Source: Pseudoxanthomonas sangjuensis (lineage in GTDB: Bacteria; Pseudomonadota; Gammaproteobacteria; Xanthomonadales; Xanthomonadaceae). Taken from it: DNA of 64,000 nucleotides. Position 1 is the first letter of the stretch, and every line of letters starts with the position of its first letter. A model generated the notes under the pieces. It had not been told where the DNA came from, ran no database searches, and saw nothing but the letters and a program-made list of their open reading frames with translations. The position numbers were made by a program, and so were the translations under genes. Shown piece after piece: positions 7,238 through 14,953 of the stretch. The stretch is taken from positions 1 through 64,000 of the forward strand of contig NZ_PDWR01000018.1 of assembly GCF_010211755.1 (NCBI RefSeq), read 5' to 3'.

Positions 7238-8389
7238 TTACCTTTCAGAGGTTTGGGCCCGAATTCGCTTGCGAATGGTGTCCCGGCTCACCCCGGTGAG
7301 CTGGGCTATTGTGTGCTGGGACAGGCGTGTTTCGTTCGACAACAGAACAGCCAGTTCCTTTCTCTCTTCATGATCCAAGTGATCCGTCGCACGCGCTGAA
7401 ACAAACTCTTCCATTACCAATTCTGCGGAGGCGCCAAGCGCTTTTCGTCGACGGAGCGCTTGGATGCTTCTTTCGATGTCGCTAAAGGAATCGTTCCTTA
7501 GAACAAACGAAAGAACCTCTACCCACTTGGAGAAGGCCAAGCGATCCTGCTCCAGAAATCTTTCAATAGCCGCCTCAACCGCTGACGGTGATGGCATACC
7601 GAAATTCACTACCAGATCGAAACGGCGCCACATCGCAGGATCAATCAACTCTGGGTGATTGGTTGCTGCGAGGAGAAGGCCATCCGCCGGCCAGCTTTCC
7701 ACCTCTTGGAGCATGACTGTCACTAGTCGCTTCAGCTCGCCGACATCGCTATCGTCGCCACGACGTTTAGCTATCGCATCGATTTCATCCAGTAACAATA
7801 CGGCCCGCTGAGCTTTTGCAAAGTCCAGCGCAGCTCGTAAGTTGCTGCCGCTTTTACCCAGTAGACTGCTCATCACAGTAGTTAGGTCGAGCACATAGAG
7901 CGGCTGCCGCATCTGAGCAGCAAGCCAGCGCGCAGACAGAGTCTTTCCAATACCTGGACTACCAACGAAGATCGCGGAGCGCGTTGGAGTCAGACCTACC
8001 TTGGTAAGCCTCTGAACGTGGATGCGCTCATCGATCAGTTGACGCAGTGACGCCTGCACGTTATCCGCAAGCATCGGCGCCTCAAGGGTGGGGGCGTCCT
8101 GGTACACCTTCAAAAGAGGCATACGCGACTCCCCGTCTACTGGGAGCACTGGCGACTCAACAGCGCTTGCGCGCCTGAGTGCTCCACCGGCCCTTGTTGG
8201 TTGAGCCCTCAAAAGTCCTTCGATCTCACGCGCAAGCTCAGGCCGCTTCGTCCTGTACCGACGGACGAGTCGTGCCAAGTACAGGCGCGCATCTTCCGGT
8301 TGATCCGTAAGGGCCAGCCTCGCAAGCTGGACTAATTCGTCAGGCAGCGTCTCCAGTTCGCCCATTTTTTCCGTAACATATTGATTCAT
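7238..8389 (-). CDS. ietA: AAA+ ATPase with C-terminal HTH, IetA-type
   Basis: A 383-residue protein. Walker A is GSPGIGKT (143-150), Walker B LLLDE (198-202), sensor 1 AATN (241-244) and arginine-finger candidates RR at 255-256, so the ATPase should be active and hexamer-forming. The N-terminal 100 residues are helical. Residues 356-377 (HTIAQLTGVSRDTIRKRI) form a helix-turn-helix, so the protein may bind DNA and repress its own operon. An alternative start is Met9 (position 8365), preceded by a purine-rich stretch. Upstream DNA is AT-rich, unlike the chromosome. In the related Agrobacterium pair the ATPase restrains the protease partner. Confidence 0.78.
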   Translation of the reverse strand: MNQYVTEKMGELETLPDELVQLARLALTDQPEDARLYLARLVRRYRTKRPELAREIEGLLRAQPTRAGGALRRASAVESPVLPVDGESRMPLLKVYQDAPTLEAPMLADNVQASLRQLIDERIHVQRLTKVGLTPTRSAIFVGSPGIGKTLSARWLAAQMRQPLYVLDLTTVMSSLLGKSGSNLRAALDFAKAQRAVLLLDEIDAIAKRRGDDSDVGELKRLVTVMLQEVESWPADGLLLAATNHPELIDPAMWRRFDLVVNFGMPSPSAVEAAIERFLEQDRLAFSKWVEVLSFVLRNDSFSDIERSIQALRRRKALGASAELVMEEFVSARATDHLDHEERKELAVLLSNETRLSQHTIAQLTGVSRDTIRKRIRAQTSER

Positions 8390-8669
8390 ATTGAATATTA
8401 AAACATGTCTAAGTGGGCGAGATATATAGTCTCACAAGTTTGCTCAGATGCAAGCAGCAATTGCCACCCTTCCCCTGACGGCTACCGCCGCCAAGGTCAA
8501 GCAACATGGAACGAGGGGGTGTTTTATGCCGCCGCAGTCAGGTCTACGCGCAGGCACTTGGCATGACAGGGCAGCCGATTACACCGAAGCGACGTGTATT
8601 GATCAGATCGGTCAACAGATTTGGACGCAGCTTCTTTGCTACGTACCACGTAGAGACCTACGTAACACC
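8390..8669. other. Low-GC gap holding the ietA promoter region; no gene seen
   Basis: About 280 bp without a convincing gene. The first 60 bp are AT-rich and must hold the ietAS promoter. They contain an imperfect palindrome GAGATATATAGTCTC (8420-8434) that could be the operator for the HTH of the ATPase. Near 8639-8664 the hexamer TACGTA occurs twice around CACGTA. These may be relics of an attachment site, but this is a guess. Confidence 0.4.
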
Positions 8670-8777
8670 ATGATCTTGAAGAAGAATTATGACTACAATG
8701 TCCAGTCCATCATCGGCGCGACGGACAGCTGGATCGATTCGGCATGGGCGCGGGCGGGGGACATCCACGCATTGTAG
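8670..8777 (+). pseudogene. Orphan 3' end of a chromosomal gene at the element boundary
   Basis: From about 8690 the base composition turns to the high-GC chromosomal style, and an open frame reads VQSIIGATDSWIDSAWARAG then DIHAL before a stop at 8775-8777, only 9 bp before a strong terminator. The frame has no ribosome site and no plausible gene start. It is best read as the tail of a chromosomal gene whose 5' part was displaced by integration of the element. I do not recognise the family. Confidence 0.4.
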
Positions 8778-8786
8778 CGGCCGACG

Positions 8787-8814
8787 AAAAACCCCGCCTT
8801 GCGGCGGGGTTTTT
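8787..8814. terminator. Strong bidirectional intrinsic terminator
   Basis: AAAAACCCCGCC (8787-8798) and GGCGGGGTTTTT (8803-8814) form a 12-bp stem with loop TTGC and T-runs on both strands. It ends the GH92 gene on the minus strand and the orphan tail on the plus strand. Confidence 0.9.
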
Positions 8815-8837
8815 CGCGGCGGCGCCTGCGCGGGCGG

Positions 8838-11294
8838 TTACGGCGCGACCGGGCACGCCGGCGGCGGCGCATCCTGTTCGCGGGTGCCCCAGCCGGCGGT
8901 GTCGGGTTCGGCGGCCAGCTCGTATTCCAGCGTACCGCCCTGCTTCAGCCGGTCGATGTCCAGCCACACCGCGGTTTGCGGCTGGCCGTCGAAACTGGCG
9001 GCGGCGATGTACCCCGGGCGCTGCGTGGCGGCGCCGTCGGCCACGACGACCAGCCGCTTGCCCCCGGCCAGGTCGATCTCGACGCGGTCGAAGCGCGGCG
9101 GGTGCAACAGCATCTGCCCGCTGCCCGGCATCAGCGGCGAGAAGCCCATCGCGCCGAACAGGTAGAACGCCGACATCGTGCCGAGATCGTCGTTGCCGGT
9201 GACGCCGTTGGGCGCGTTGGTGAACAGCGTCTGCACCGCGTTGAGCACGGTCGCGGTCTTCCACGGCTGGCCGAGCAGGCTGTACAGCGTGGGCACGTGC
9301 ATGGTCGGTTCGTTGTTCGGGTTGTAGCGATGCTGGCCGTAGTACGAGTACGCGCCGCTGACCCAGGCCTTGCGCGCCCCGCCCTGCGGATCGCCCTGCA
9401 CGTCGTCGTAGGCGAAGAACTCGTCGAGGCGGCGCAGCATGTTCTCGCGTCCGCCCATCGCCTTCTCCAGGCCCGGCAGGTCCTGCGGCACCAGCCACTG
9501 GTACTGCCACGCCGTGCCTTCGTGGAAGCCGTAGTGCGAGCGCGGGCTGTAGCTGCCGGTCGGCGGGGTGAACCAGTCGCCGCCCTCGATGCGCGGCCGC
9601 GGGAAGCCGGTGAAGCCGGATTCCTTCTCCGTCAGCTGCGCATCCCAGACCTTGCGCCAGTTGCCGCCGCGCGCGCGCAGCGCCGCCGCGTCGTCCTCGT
9701 GGCCGAGCGCGCCGGCCATCAGCGCCAGCGAGCAGTCGGCCAGCGCGTACTCCAGCGTCGCCGAACCGCCGTTGGCCGGATCCGTGTCCATGCCCTTGGC
9801 CGGGAAGGTGCGGTCGAAGAACACGAAACCTTCCTTCAGGTAGTTCGCATTGCCGGCGCGGCCTTCGTGGCGCGATTCCAGCGGCGGCACGCCCCAGGCG
9901 TTCTTGCGCAACGCCTTCCACGCGTCGGCCTCGAGGCCCTTCAGCGCGCCATAGCGCCACAGGTCGACCAGGAACGGCGTCACCGGGTCGCCGCTCATCG
10001 TGTTGGTGTCGAAATTCGCGTAACCCCACTTCGGCAACCAGCCGCCCTGCGCGTCGATCGCCAGCAGGCTGCGGCCGATGTCGTGCGCGCGCTGCGGTTC
10101 CAGCAGCGCCAGCAACTGGTTCTGCGAGCGATAGGTGTCCCACAGCGACCAGAACTCGTAGTAGGTCCAGCCATCGGCGACGTGGATTTCGTCGTCGTAG
10201 CCGCGGTAGCGGCCGTCGGCGTCGCTGCCGGTCAGCGGCTGCAGCAGCGCGTGGTACAGCGCGGTGTAGAACACGGCGCGGTCGTCGTGGCTGCCGCCTT
10301 CGATGCGCACCTTCGACAGTTCGCCGCGCCACGCCTGCTGCGCGGCCTTGCGCATCGCGTCGAACGACAGCAGCTTGCCGTTCTTCATGCCTTCGGCGCG
10401 CAGGTTGTTGCGCGCGCCCTCGGCGTCGACGTGCGAGATCGCGCTGACCGCGGTGACGCTGCGGTTCTTGCCGAGGTCGAAGCTGAGCCAAGCGCCGTTG
10501 TACGGCTCGTACTCGCTTTCCATGCTGAAACGCGCGCCCGGCGTGCCGCCGGCCTGGCCCCAGACGCCGAAGGCCTTGAACGGGCGGTCGAACTCGATGC
10601 GGAACCAGGTCGCGTACTGGTGGCCGCCGCAGAAGCTGAGCGTGGTGATCTTGCCCTCGACCGCGCGGTCGCCGACCACGCGCACCTGGCTGCCGATCAC
10701 GCGGTGCTTCTCGTTGGCCTGCGCCACGTTGACCAACACGTGGCCGGTCTTCGCATCGGCGGCGAAGGTGTAGCGCTCGGCCGCGGCGCGGGTCAGCGCG
10801 GTGGCCTCGACGTCGATGCCGCCGTAGTCGGTCAGCCGCACCTTGTAGTAGCCGGCCTGGCCGGCGCCGCCGTCGTGGGTGTAGCGCGAACCGTACTTCC
10901 TGTGGTCGAAGTTCTTCGCGTCCGTGGTGTCGAAGTCGCCGCCGGGGCCGATCACGCCGGTGACCGGCAGCACCGACGCCTGCCCGCCCTGTTCCCAGCA
11001 GCCGGCGCCGGACAGGAAGTTGCGGCCGAAGCCGCGGATCTTCTCGTCACCGTTGCGCCAGCCGGCGTAGTGCGAGCCGATCGGGCTGACCTGGATCATC
11101 CCGAACGGCGCCGATGCGCCGGGGAAGGTGTTGCCCTCGTCCTGCGTGCCGATGAAGGTATTGACCAGCGCCGCGGGATCCGCGCCCTCGGCGGCGATCG
11201 CTTGCGGTGCTGCGAACAAGGCCGCGGCCAGCGCCGCGGTGCGGACCATCGCCTTGCATTCGCCGGCGACGGCGGACAGGCCGAATTTACCCAT
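8838..11294 (-). CDS. GH92 alpha-mannosidase, exported
   Basis: An 818-residue enzyme from the start at 11294 (GGAG four bases upstream). An internal Met at 11249 gives a shorter signal peptide, MVRTAALAAALFAAPQAIAA, and is a real alternative. Typical GH92 blocks are visible: NTFIGTQDEGNTFPGASAPFGM at the mature N-terminus (metal and substrate region), GGWLPKWGYANFDTNTM in the middle, and GNDDLGTMSAFYLFGAMGF near the end, which holds the acidic general base. GH92 enzymes are calcium-dependent exo-alpha-mannosidases that trim N-glycan mannose; linkage preference cannot be read here. A LacI-type operator lies 140 bp upstream. It differs strongly from the second GH92 at 37.3-40.8 kb and probably has another specificity. 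Confidence 0.9.
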   Translation of the reverse strand: MGKFGLSAVAGECKAMVRTAALAAALFAAPQAIAAEGADPAALVNTFIGTQDEGNTFPGASAPFGMIQVSPIGSHYAGWRNGDEKIRGFGRNFLSGAGCWEQGGQASVLPVTGVIGPGGDFDTTDAKNFDHRKYGSRYTHDGGAGQAGYYKVRLTDYGGIDVEATALTRAAAERYTFAADAKTGHVLVNVAQANEKHRVIGSQVRVVGDRAVEGKITTLSFCGGHQYATWFRIEFDRPFKAFGVWGQAGGTPGARFSMESEYEPYNGAWLSFDLGKNRSVTAVSAISHVDAEGARNNLRAEGMKNGKLLSFDAMRKAAQQAWRGELSKVRIEGGSHDDRAVFYTALYHALLQPLTGSDADGRYRGYDDEIHVADGWTYYEFWSLWDTYRSQNQLLALLEPQRAHDIGRSLLAIDAQGGWLPKWGYANFDTNTMSGDPVTPFLVDLWRYGALKGLEADAWKALRKNAWGVPPLESRHEGRAGNANYLKEGFVFFDRTFPAKGMDTDPANGGSATLEYALADCSLALMAGALGHEDDAAALRARGGNWRKVWDAQLTEKESGFTGFPRPRIEGGDWFTPPTGSYSPRSHYGFHEGTAWQYQWLVPQDLPGLEKAMGGRENMLRRLDEFFAYDDVQGDPQGGARKAWVSGAYSYYGQHRYNPNNEPTMHVPTLYSLLGQPWKTATVLNAVQTLFTNAPNGVTGNDDLGTMSAFYLFGAMGFSPLMPGSGQMLLHPPRFDRVEIDLAGGKRLVVVADGAATQRPGYIAAASFDGQPQTAVWLDIDRLKQGGTLEYELAAEPDTAGWGTREQDAPPPACPVAP

Positions 11295-11432
11295 ACGCTC
11301 CAACTCGGATTTCGTGGGCCGCGTGGCCCGTGCATGGCCCGGCCGCCGCACCGCGGCAGCCGTCTCCTTCCCATCGTGCGACCCGCAGCCGACGGTCGCC
11401 GGCAAGCCGCTGGGGGATGTTGTGTATCACAA

Positions 11433-11448
11433 TTTAGAACGATCTAAA
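11433..11448. promoter_or_regulatory. LacI-type operator upstream of GH92
   Basis: TTTAGAACGATCTAAA, a 16-bp palindrome with one mismatch and a central CG typical of LacI-family sites. It is the same motif as the perfect copy before the lacI gene at 16041, and lies 139 bp upstream of the GH92 start. Confidence 0.8.
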
Positions 11449-11513
11449 AGGGAGTTTCGTTGACTGGTCCGCGGCGGTGCCGATGCGCCGGAGTGGCCGC
11501 ACCGCCCGGAAAC

Positions 11514-11540
11514 ACGAAGCCCGGCAGAGCCGGGCTTCGT
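11514..11540 (-). terminator. Terminator hairpin after the TonB-dependent receptor
   Basis: ACGAAGCCCGGC (11514-11525) and GCCGGGCTTCGT (11529-11540) form a perfect 12-bp stem with loop AGA, 30 bp after the receptor stop. On the minus strand it is followed by GTTTCC, a weak T-run. Confidence 0.75.
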
Positions 11541-11569
11541 GCGATCACGTGGAGGGCCGCGATCTTTAC

Positions 11570-14569
11570 TTACTTGATCTTGTAGACGATCTCCAGGGCC
11601 ACGTCGCGACCGGTCGGATCGTCGATGCAGTACGCGAAGTCGCCGCACCACTTGTCGCCGTAGATCTTGTCGAAGATGTTGTTGACGTACAGGTTCAGCT
11701 TGATGTCGTCGGTGAACGCATAACCCACGCTGCCGTTGAAGTAGCGGCGCGGCTCGCGGCGCGCGTAGTGGCGGGCCGTGGTTTCGCCGAAGTGGACGTT
11801 GTCCTCATTGTCCTCGCGGCAGATCTCGTCGTTAACGCGGGTGCTGGGAACGGTGCCGTCTTCGAACGGCAGGCAGCCGCCCCAGCGGTTGTCGCGGCCG
11901 CCGGACTTCTGGTACATCATCAGCGTCGCGTTCCACTTCTCCCAGTTCCAGTTCACGCTGGCGGTGATCTTGCTGCGCGTTTGGTACTTCTGGTTGTCGA
12001 CCAGCTTCTCGGTCGGCAGGTTGCGCTCCTTGTACGTCAGCATGTAGGTGTAGTTCAGGCCGAAGTTGAAGCTGCCGATGCGGGTTTCCGGCAAGGCATA
12101 GCGCGCGGTGTAGTCGAAGCCGCTGACCTGCTTCTCGGCACGGTTGATCGGCTGGGTGTTGATGATGACGTTGCCCGCCACGTTGGCCGGGCCGTTGCGG
12201 ATGATGCGCTCGCTCGCCAGTTCGCACCATTCGCTGGTCGGCGGGTTGGCCAGCGTGGCGCCGTCCGGGGTCCAGCCGGGCTTGGCGCAAACGGCTTCGT
12301 AGTACAGCAGTTCATCGATGGACGTGGGACGGATTTCGTTGTTGATCGTCACCTTCCAGTAATCCAGCGACGTCGAGAAGTTCTTGAAGGCGTCCCACAC
12401 CAGGCCGACCGTCGTGCCCTCGCCTTCCTCGTACTTCAGGTTGGGGGTGCCGCCGAAATTGACCGTGGCGTCCTCGATCTTGTAGGTGTCGCGCGAGCAG
12501 AAATTCTCCACCCGGTTCGGGTCGTTGGAGCAGGCCACGTAGTCGGTGGCATCCGAGATGCCCGAGCTGGGCTTGGCGTAGACGTAGTGCATGTCCGGCG
12601 CGCGGAAGGTGGTGCCGAAGGTGCCGCGGACCAGCAGGCTCTTGAACGGACGCCATTCCATGCCCGCCTGCCAGGTGGTCTTGGCGCCGTCACGCACGGC
12701 GTCGTACTTGTCGTAGCGACCGGCGACGTCAGCGGTCAGCGAGCCGAGCGGCGACGATTCTTCCAGCAGCGGCGCGCGCAGCTCCAGGCCGGCCGCATAG
12801 CGGTTGCGCTCGCCACCGCCCTGCTCGATATTGCCGAACGGGGTGTACCAGCAGTCCGCATCGCATTCCAGGGTCTTCGGATCCGGGGTCAGCTTGTAGC
12901 CCTGTTTGGCCGCTTCCAGCACGGCCGCGAAACCGATCGGGCCCGCCCAGCCTTCGAACAGGTCGCCCGACAGGACGAACTGCGCCTGGGTCAGCCAGGA
13001 CTCGGCCTTCTTCTCGCCGCGGCGCGAGAACACATCGACCTCACCCGGCGTCAGCGGGTTCCAGACCTTGTCGTAGTCCGGCGTGTAGACCGGCAGTCCG
13101 TCGACCGTGCCCAGCTGCGGACCCATGAAGAAGTCGAACATGTCGCCCTGGTTCAGGGTCGGGAAGCTTTCCTTCACTTCGTAATCGGCGCGGCCCAACG
13201 AGGCTTCCCAGTCGAAGCGATCGGCGAGGGTGCCCTTCAAGCCAACGCTGATGTCGGTGGCCAGCTCCTTGGACAGGGTCAGGATGTCGGCCTGGCCGCC
13301 CATTTCCTCCGGCGAAATGAACTTCAGGATTTCGCGGGGGGCGCCGCCCGTGGCGCCGGTCTCCAGGTTGGTCGCGCGCGGATCCCAGTAGGTGCCGCTG
13401 CCGAAGCCGTCCAGGAAGCTGTTGAACTTGCCCGTGGAGCTCCACACGCCCACGCTGGCCCAGCCCTGCAGGCTGTCGGTGAAATCGTAAGTGCCGCGCA
13501 GGTAGCCCGAATCGTCCTTGCTGCCGGTGCGCAGCGCCCAGTTCTGGAACACGCGCTGGGCGCAGATGGTGCTGGCCGATGCGTACGGCTGGCTGGTCGC
13601 CAGGTCGTAACCCATGTATTGGAAGGTATAGAACAGCTCGCCGTACTGTTCGCAGGCGCCGGCCGGCGGAGCCACCGTGCGGGTCACGCCGCCGACGCCG
13701 GGAACGGACTCCACGCTGCCGGGCTGGCGCACGCGGATGCCGGGATACGGGGTCAACTTCGCGATGCCAAGCGCGCGCTCGGCCACGCCCCAGGTCGCGT
13801 AATCCCTGTCGTCCTCGGCGTCCATGAACGGGCGCTCCTTGGCCAGGAACTCGGAGCGGTCGAAATGCTGCAGGTTGTACACGACATTCCAGCGGTCGCC
13901 GCTGGCGCCGCCGGAGAACACGATGTCGGCATCATCGCGGCCGCCGCGCGTGGTCGTGCCCAGGCGAACGCGCAACTGCTGCTCGTCGGCGTGTTCCTTG
14001 AGGATCACGTTGACCACGCCGCCCATCGCGTCGGAACCGTAGATGGCCGACGCGGCGCCGGTCAGCACTTCGATGCGCTCGACGATGCCGGTGGGGATGT
14101 TGTTGAAGTTGGCGAAGTTGCTCTGGCCCTGGTAGGGCATCGGATAGTCGGTGACGCGATGGCCGTTGATCATCAGCAGCGTGCGGCCCGGACCCAGCGC
14201 GCGCAGGTTCAGCGGCGAGGCGTTGACGCTGGATTGGCCCCAGTCGTAGTCGTTCTGCACGCCACCCAGGTTTTCGGTCAGGGTCAGCAGCGCGTCGTAG
14301 ACGGTGGCGAAGCCTTCCTTCTTGATCTGCTCGGAAGTGATCACGGTGACCGGCGACGGGCCTTCGATCTCGGCGCGCTTGATGCGCGAACCGGTGACGG
14401 TGACCGTGTCGAGGGTCTTCGATTTCGAGTCGCTGGCCTCGTCCTGGGCCTTCTGCTCCGTGCTCTCCTCGGTTTGCGCGTCCTGCGCAAGTACGGCGTA
14501 CGGGGCGCACAGGGCCAGCGACAGCGCGCAGGCCAGCACGGTGCGGTTGGGCGATTTACGGCAGGTCAT
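11570..14569 (-). CDS. TonB-dependent outer-membrane receptor (glycan uptake)
   Basis: A 999-residue receptor. The start at 14569 gives the signal peptide MTCRKSPNRTVLACALSLALCAPYAVLA and has GAGAGGGA upstream; a longer reading to 14776 is unlikely. After the signal comes an acidic/lysine linker, then LDTVTVTGSRI, the TonB-box style of Xanthomonadaceae receptors. The plug domain follows (about 55-190: PVTVITSEQI, LRALGPGRTLLMINGHR, RIEVLTGAASAIYGSDAMGGVVNVI) and the rest is a beta-barrel. It should carry glycan fragments across the outer membrane using TonB energy. Divergent from the asparaginase/lacI/kinase genes and sharing their regulatory region, it is probably the substrate gate of this locus; the ligand is inferred from context. 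Confidence 0.9.
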   Translation of the reverse strand: MTCRKSPNRTVLACALSLALCAPYAVLAQDAQTEESTEQKAQDEASDSKSKTLDTVTVTGSRIKRAEIEGPSPVTVITSEQIKKEGFATVYDALLTLTENLGGVQNDYDWGQSSVNASPLNLRALGPGRTLLMINGHRVTDYPMPYQGQSNFANFNNIPTGIVERIEVLTGAASAIYGSDAMGGVVNVILKEHADEQQLRVRLGTTTRGGRDDADIVFSGGASGDRWNVVYNLQHFDRSEFLAKERPFMDAEDDRDYATWGVAERALGIAKLTPYPGIRVRQPGSVESVPGVGGVTRTVAPPAGACEQYGELFYTFQYMGYDLATSQPYASASTICAQRVFQNWALRTGSKDDSGYLRGTYDFTDSLQGWASVGVWSSTGKFNSFLDGFGSGTYWDPRATNLETGATGGAPREILKFISPEEMGGQADILTLSKELATDISVGLKGTLADRFDWEASLGRADYEVKESFPTLNQGDMFDFFMGPQLGTVDGLPVYTPDYDKVWNPLTPGEVDVFSRRGEKKAESWLTQAQFVLSGDLFEGWAGPIGFAAVLEAAKQGYKLTPDPKTLECDADCWYTPFGNIEQGGGERNRYAAGLELRAPLLEESSPLGSLTADVAGRYDKYDAVRDGAKTTWQAGMEWRPFKSLLVRGTFGTTFRAPDMHYVYAKPSSGISDATDYVACSNDPNRVENFCSRDTYKIEDATVNFGGTPNLKYEEGEGTTVGLVWDAFKNFSTSLDYWKVTINNEIRPTSIDELLYYEAVCAKPGWTPDGATLANPPTSEWCELASERIIRNGPANVAGNVIINTQPINRAEKQVSGFDYTARYALPETRIGSFNFGLNYTYMLTYKERNLPTEKLVDNQKYQTRSKITASVNWNWEKWNATLMMYQKSGGRDNRWGGCLPFEDGTVPSTRVNDEICREDNEDNVHFGETTARHYARREPRRYFNGSVGYAFTDDIKLNLYVNNIFDKIYGDKWCGDFAYCIDDPTGRDVALEIVYKIK

Positions 14570-14681
14570 TGCGGATTCCCTCTCTCCAAGAAATCGGTGG
14601 TTTGGTTTGAACACCCTTGTTGCCCCCGTCCGCGCAAGGAATCCCGGAACAGCCCCGCGCGGGGCGACACTTGAAACCGGC

Positions 14682-14705
14682 TGGTCCAATGGTCCAATGG
14701 TCCAA
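14682..14705. promoter_or_regulatory. Three tandem TGGTCCAA boxes upstream of the receptor
   Basis: Exact octamer TGGTCCAA at 14682-14689, 14690-14697 and 14698-14705, then CCA. The same octamer forms the left arm of palindromes at 20068 and 29160. A weaker copy (GTCCAACCA) lies at 14871-14879 on the asparaginase side. This is a probable regulator-binding array, 113 bp upstream of the receptor start. Confidence 0.65.
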
Positions 14706-14798
14706 CCACAACGATCAAAAAAACTGCCCGCATTGGTGTTGGGCAGGCACTCCGACCGCGTTTCAGGACGAAACATAGACGCTAAGAACTCATAAAAA

Positions 14799-14831
14799 TG
14801 TGATATTCGTCACATACTGAAACGATCTAAT
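14799..14831. promoter_or_regulatory. CRP/Clp site plus LacI half-site in a divergent promoter region
   Basis: TGTGATATTCGTCACA at 14799-14814 matches the CRP-family consensus TGTGA-N6-TCACA exactly; in Xanthomonadaceae the cognate protein would be Clp/CRP. Ten bases further, GATCTAAT (14824-14831) is one perfect arm of the LacI-type operator seen at 16041; the other arm is degenerate. The full receptor/asparaginase gap is 14570-14953 and contains no gene. Confidence 0.75.
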
Positions 14832-14953
14832 TCCAAATGCCAGACAGTAATCGTTTACAAAGGTTGACCTGTCCAACCAATGGCGCGACTGTCCAGCCCA
14901 CCCTCCGCTCCCCCTCCGACGAGCGGAAACCGACCACGGAGCGCTCCGATCCC

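Noticed and set aside
8448..8777. A 109-codon frame as an intact gene
   Set aside because: It bridges the low-GC and high-GC sides of the element boundary, has no ribosome site and no coherent protein; only its 3' end looks like former coding DNA.
8780..8820. A tRNA gene as the integration target
   Set aside because: The structure there is a simple terminator hairpin; no cloverleaf or tRNA 3' end could be traced.
11415..11430. A CRP-type site before GH92 (TTGTGTATCACAA)
   Set aside because: Arms are separated by 3 bp, not 6; only one TCACA half matches the consensus.
13579..14042. A frameshift in the TonB-dependent receptor
   Set aside because: Plug and barrel blocks read through in one frame from 14569 to 11570 without interruption.
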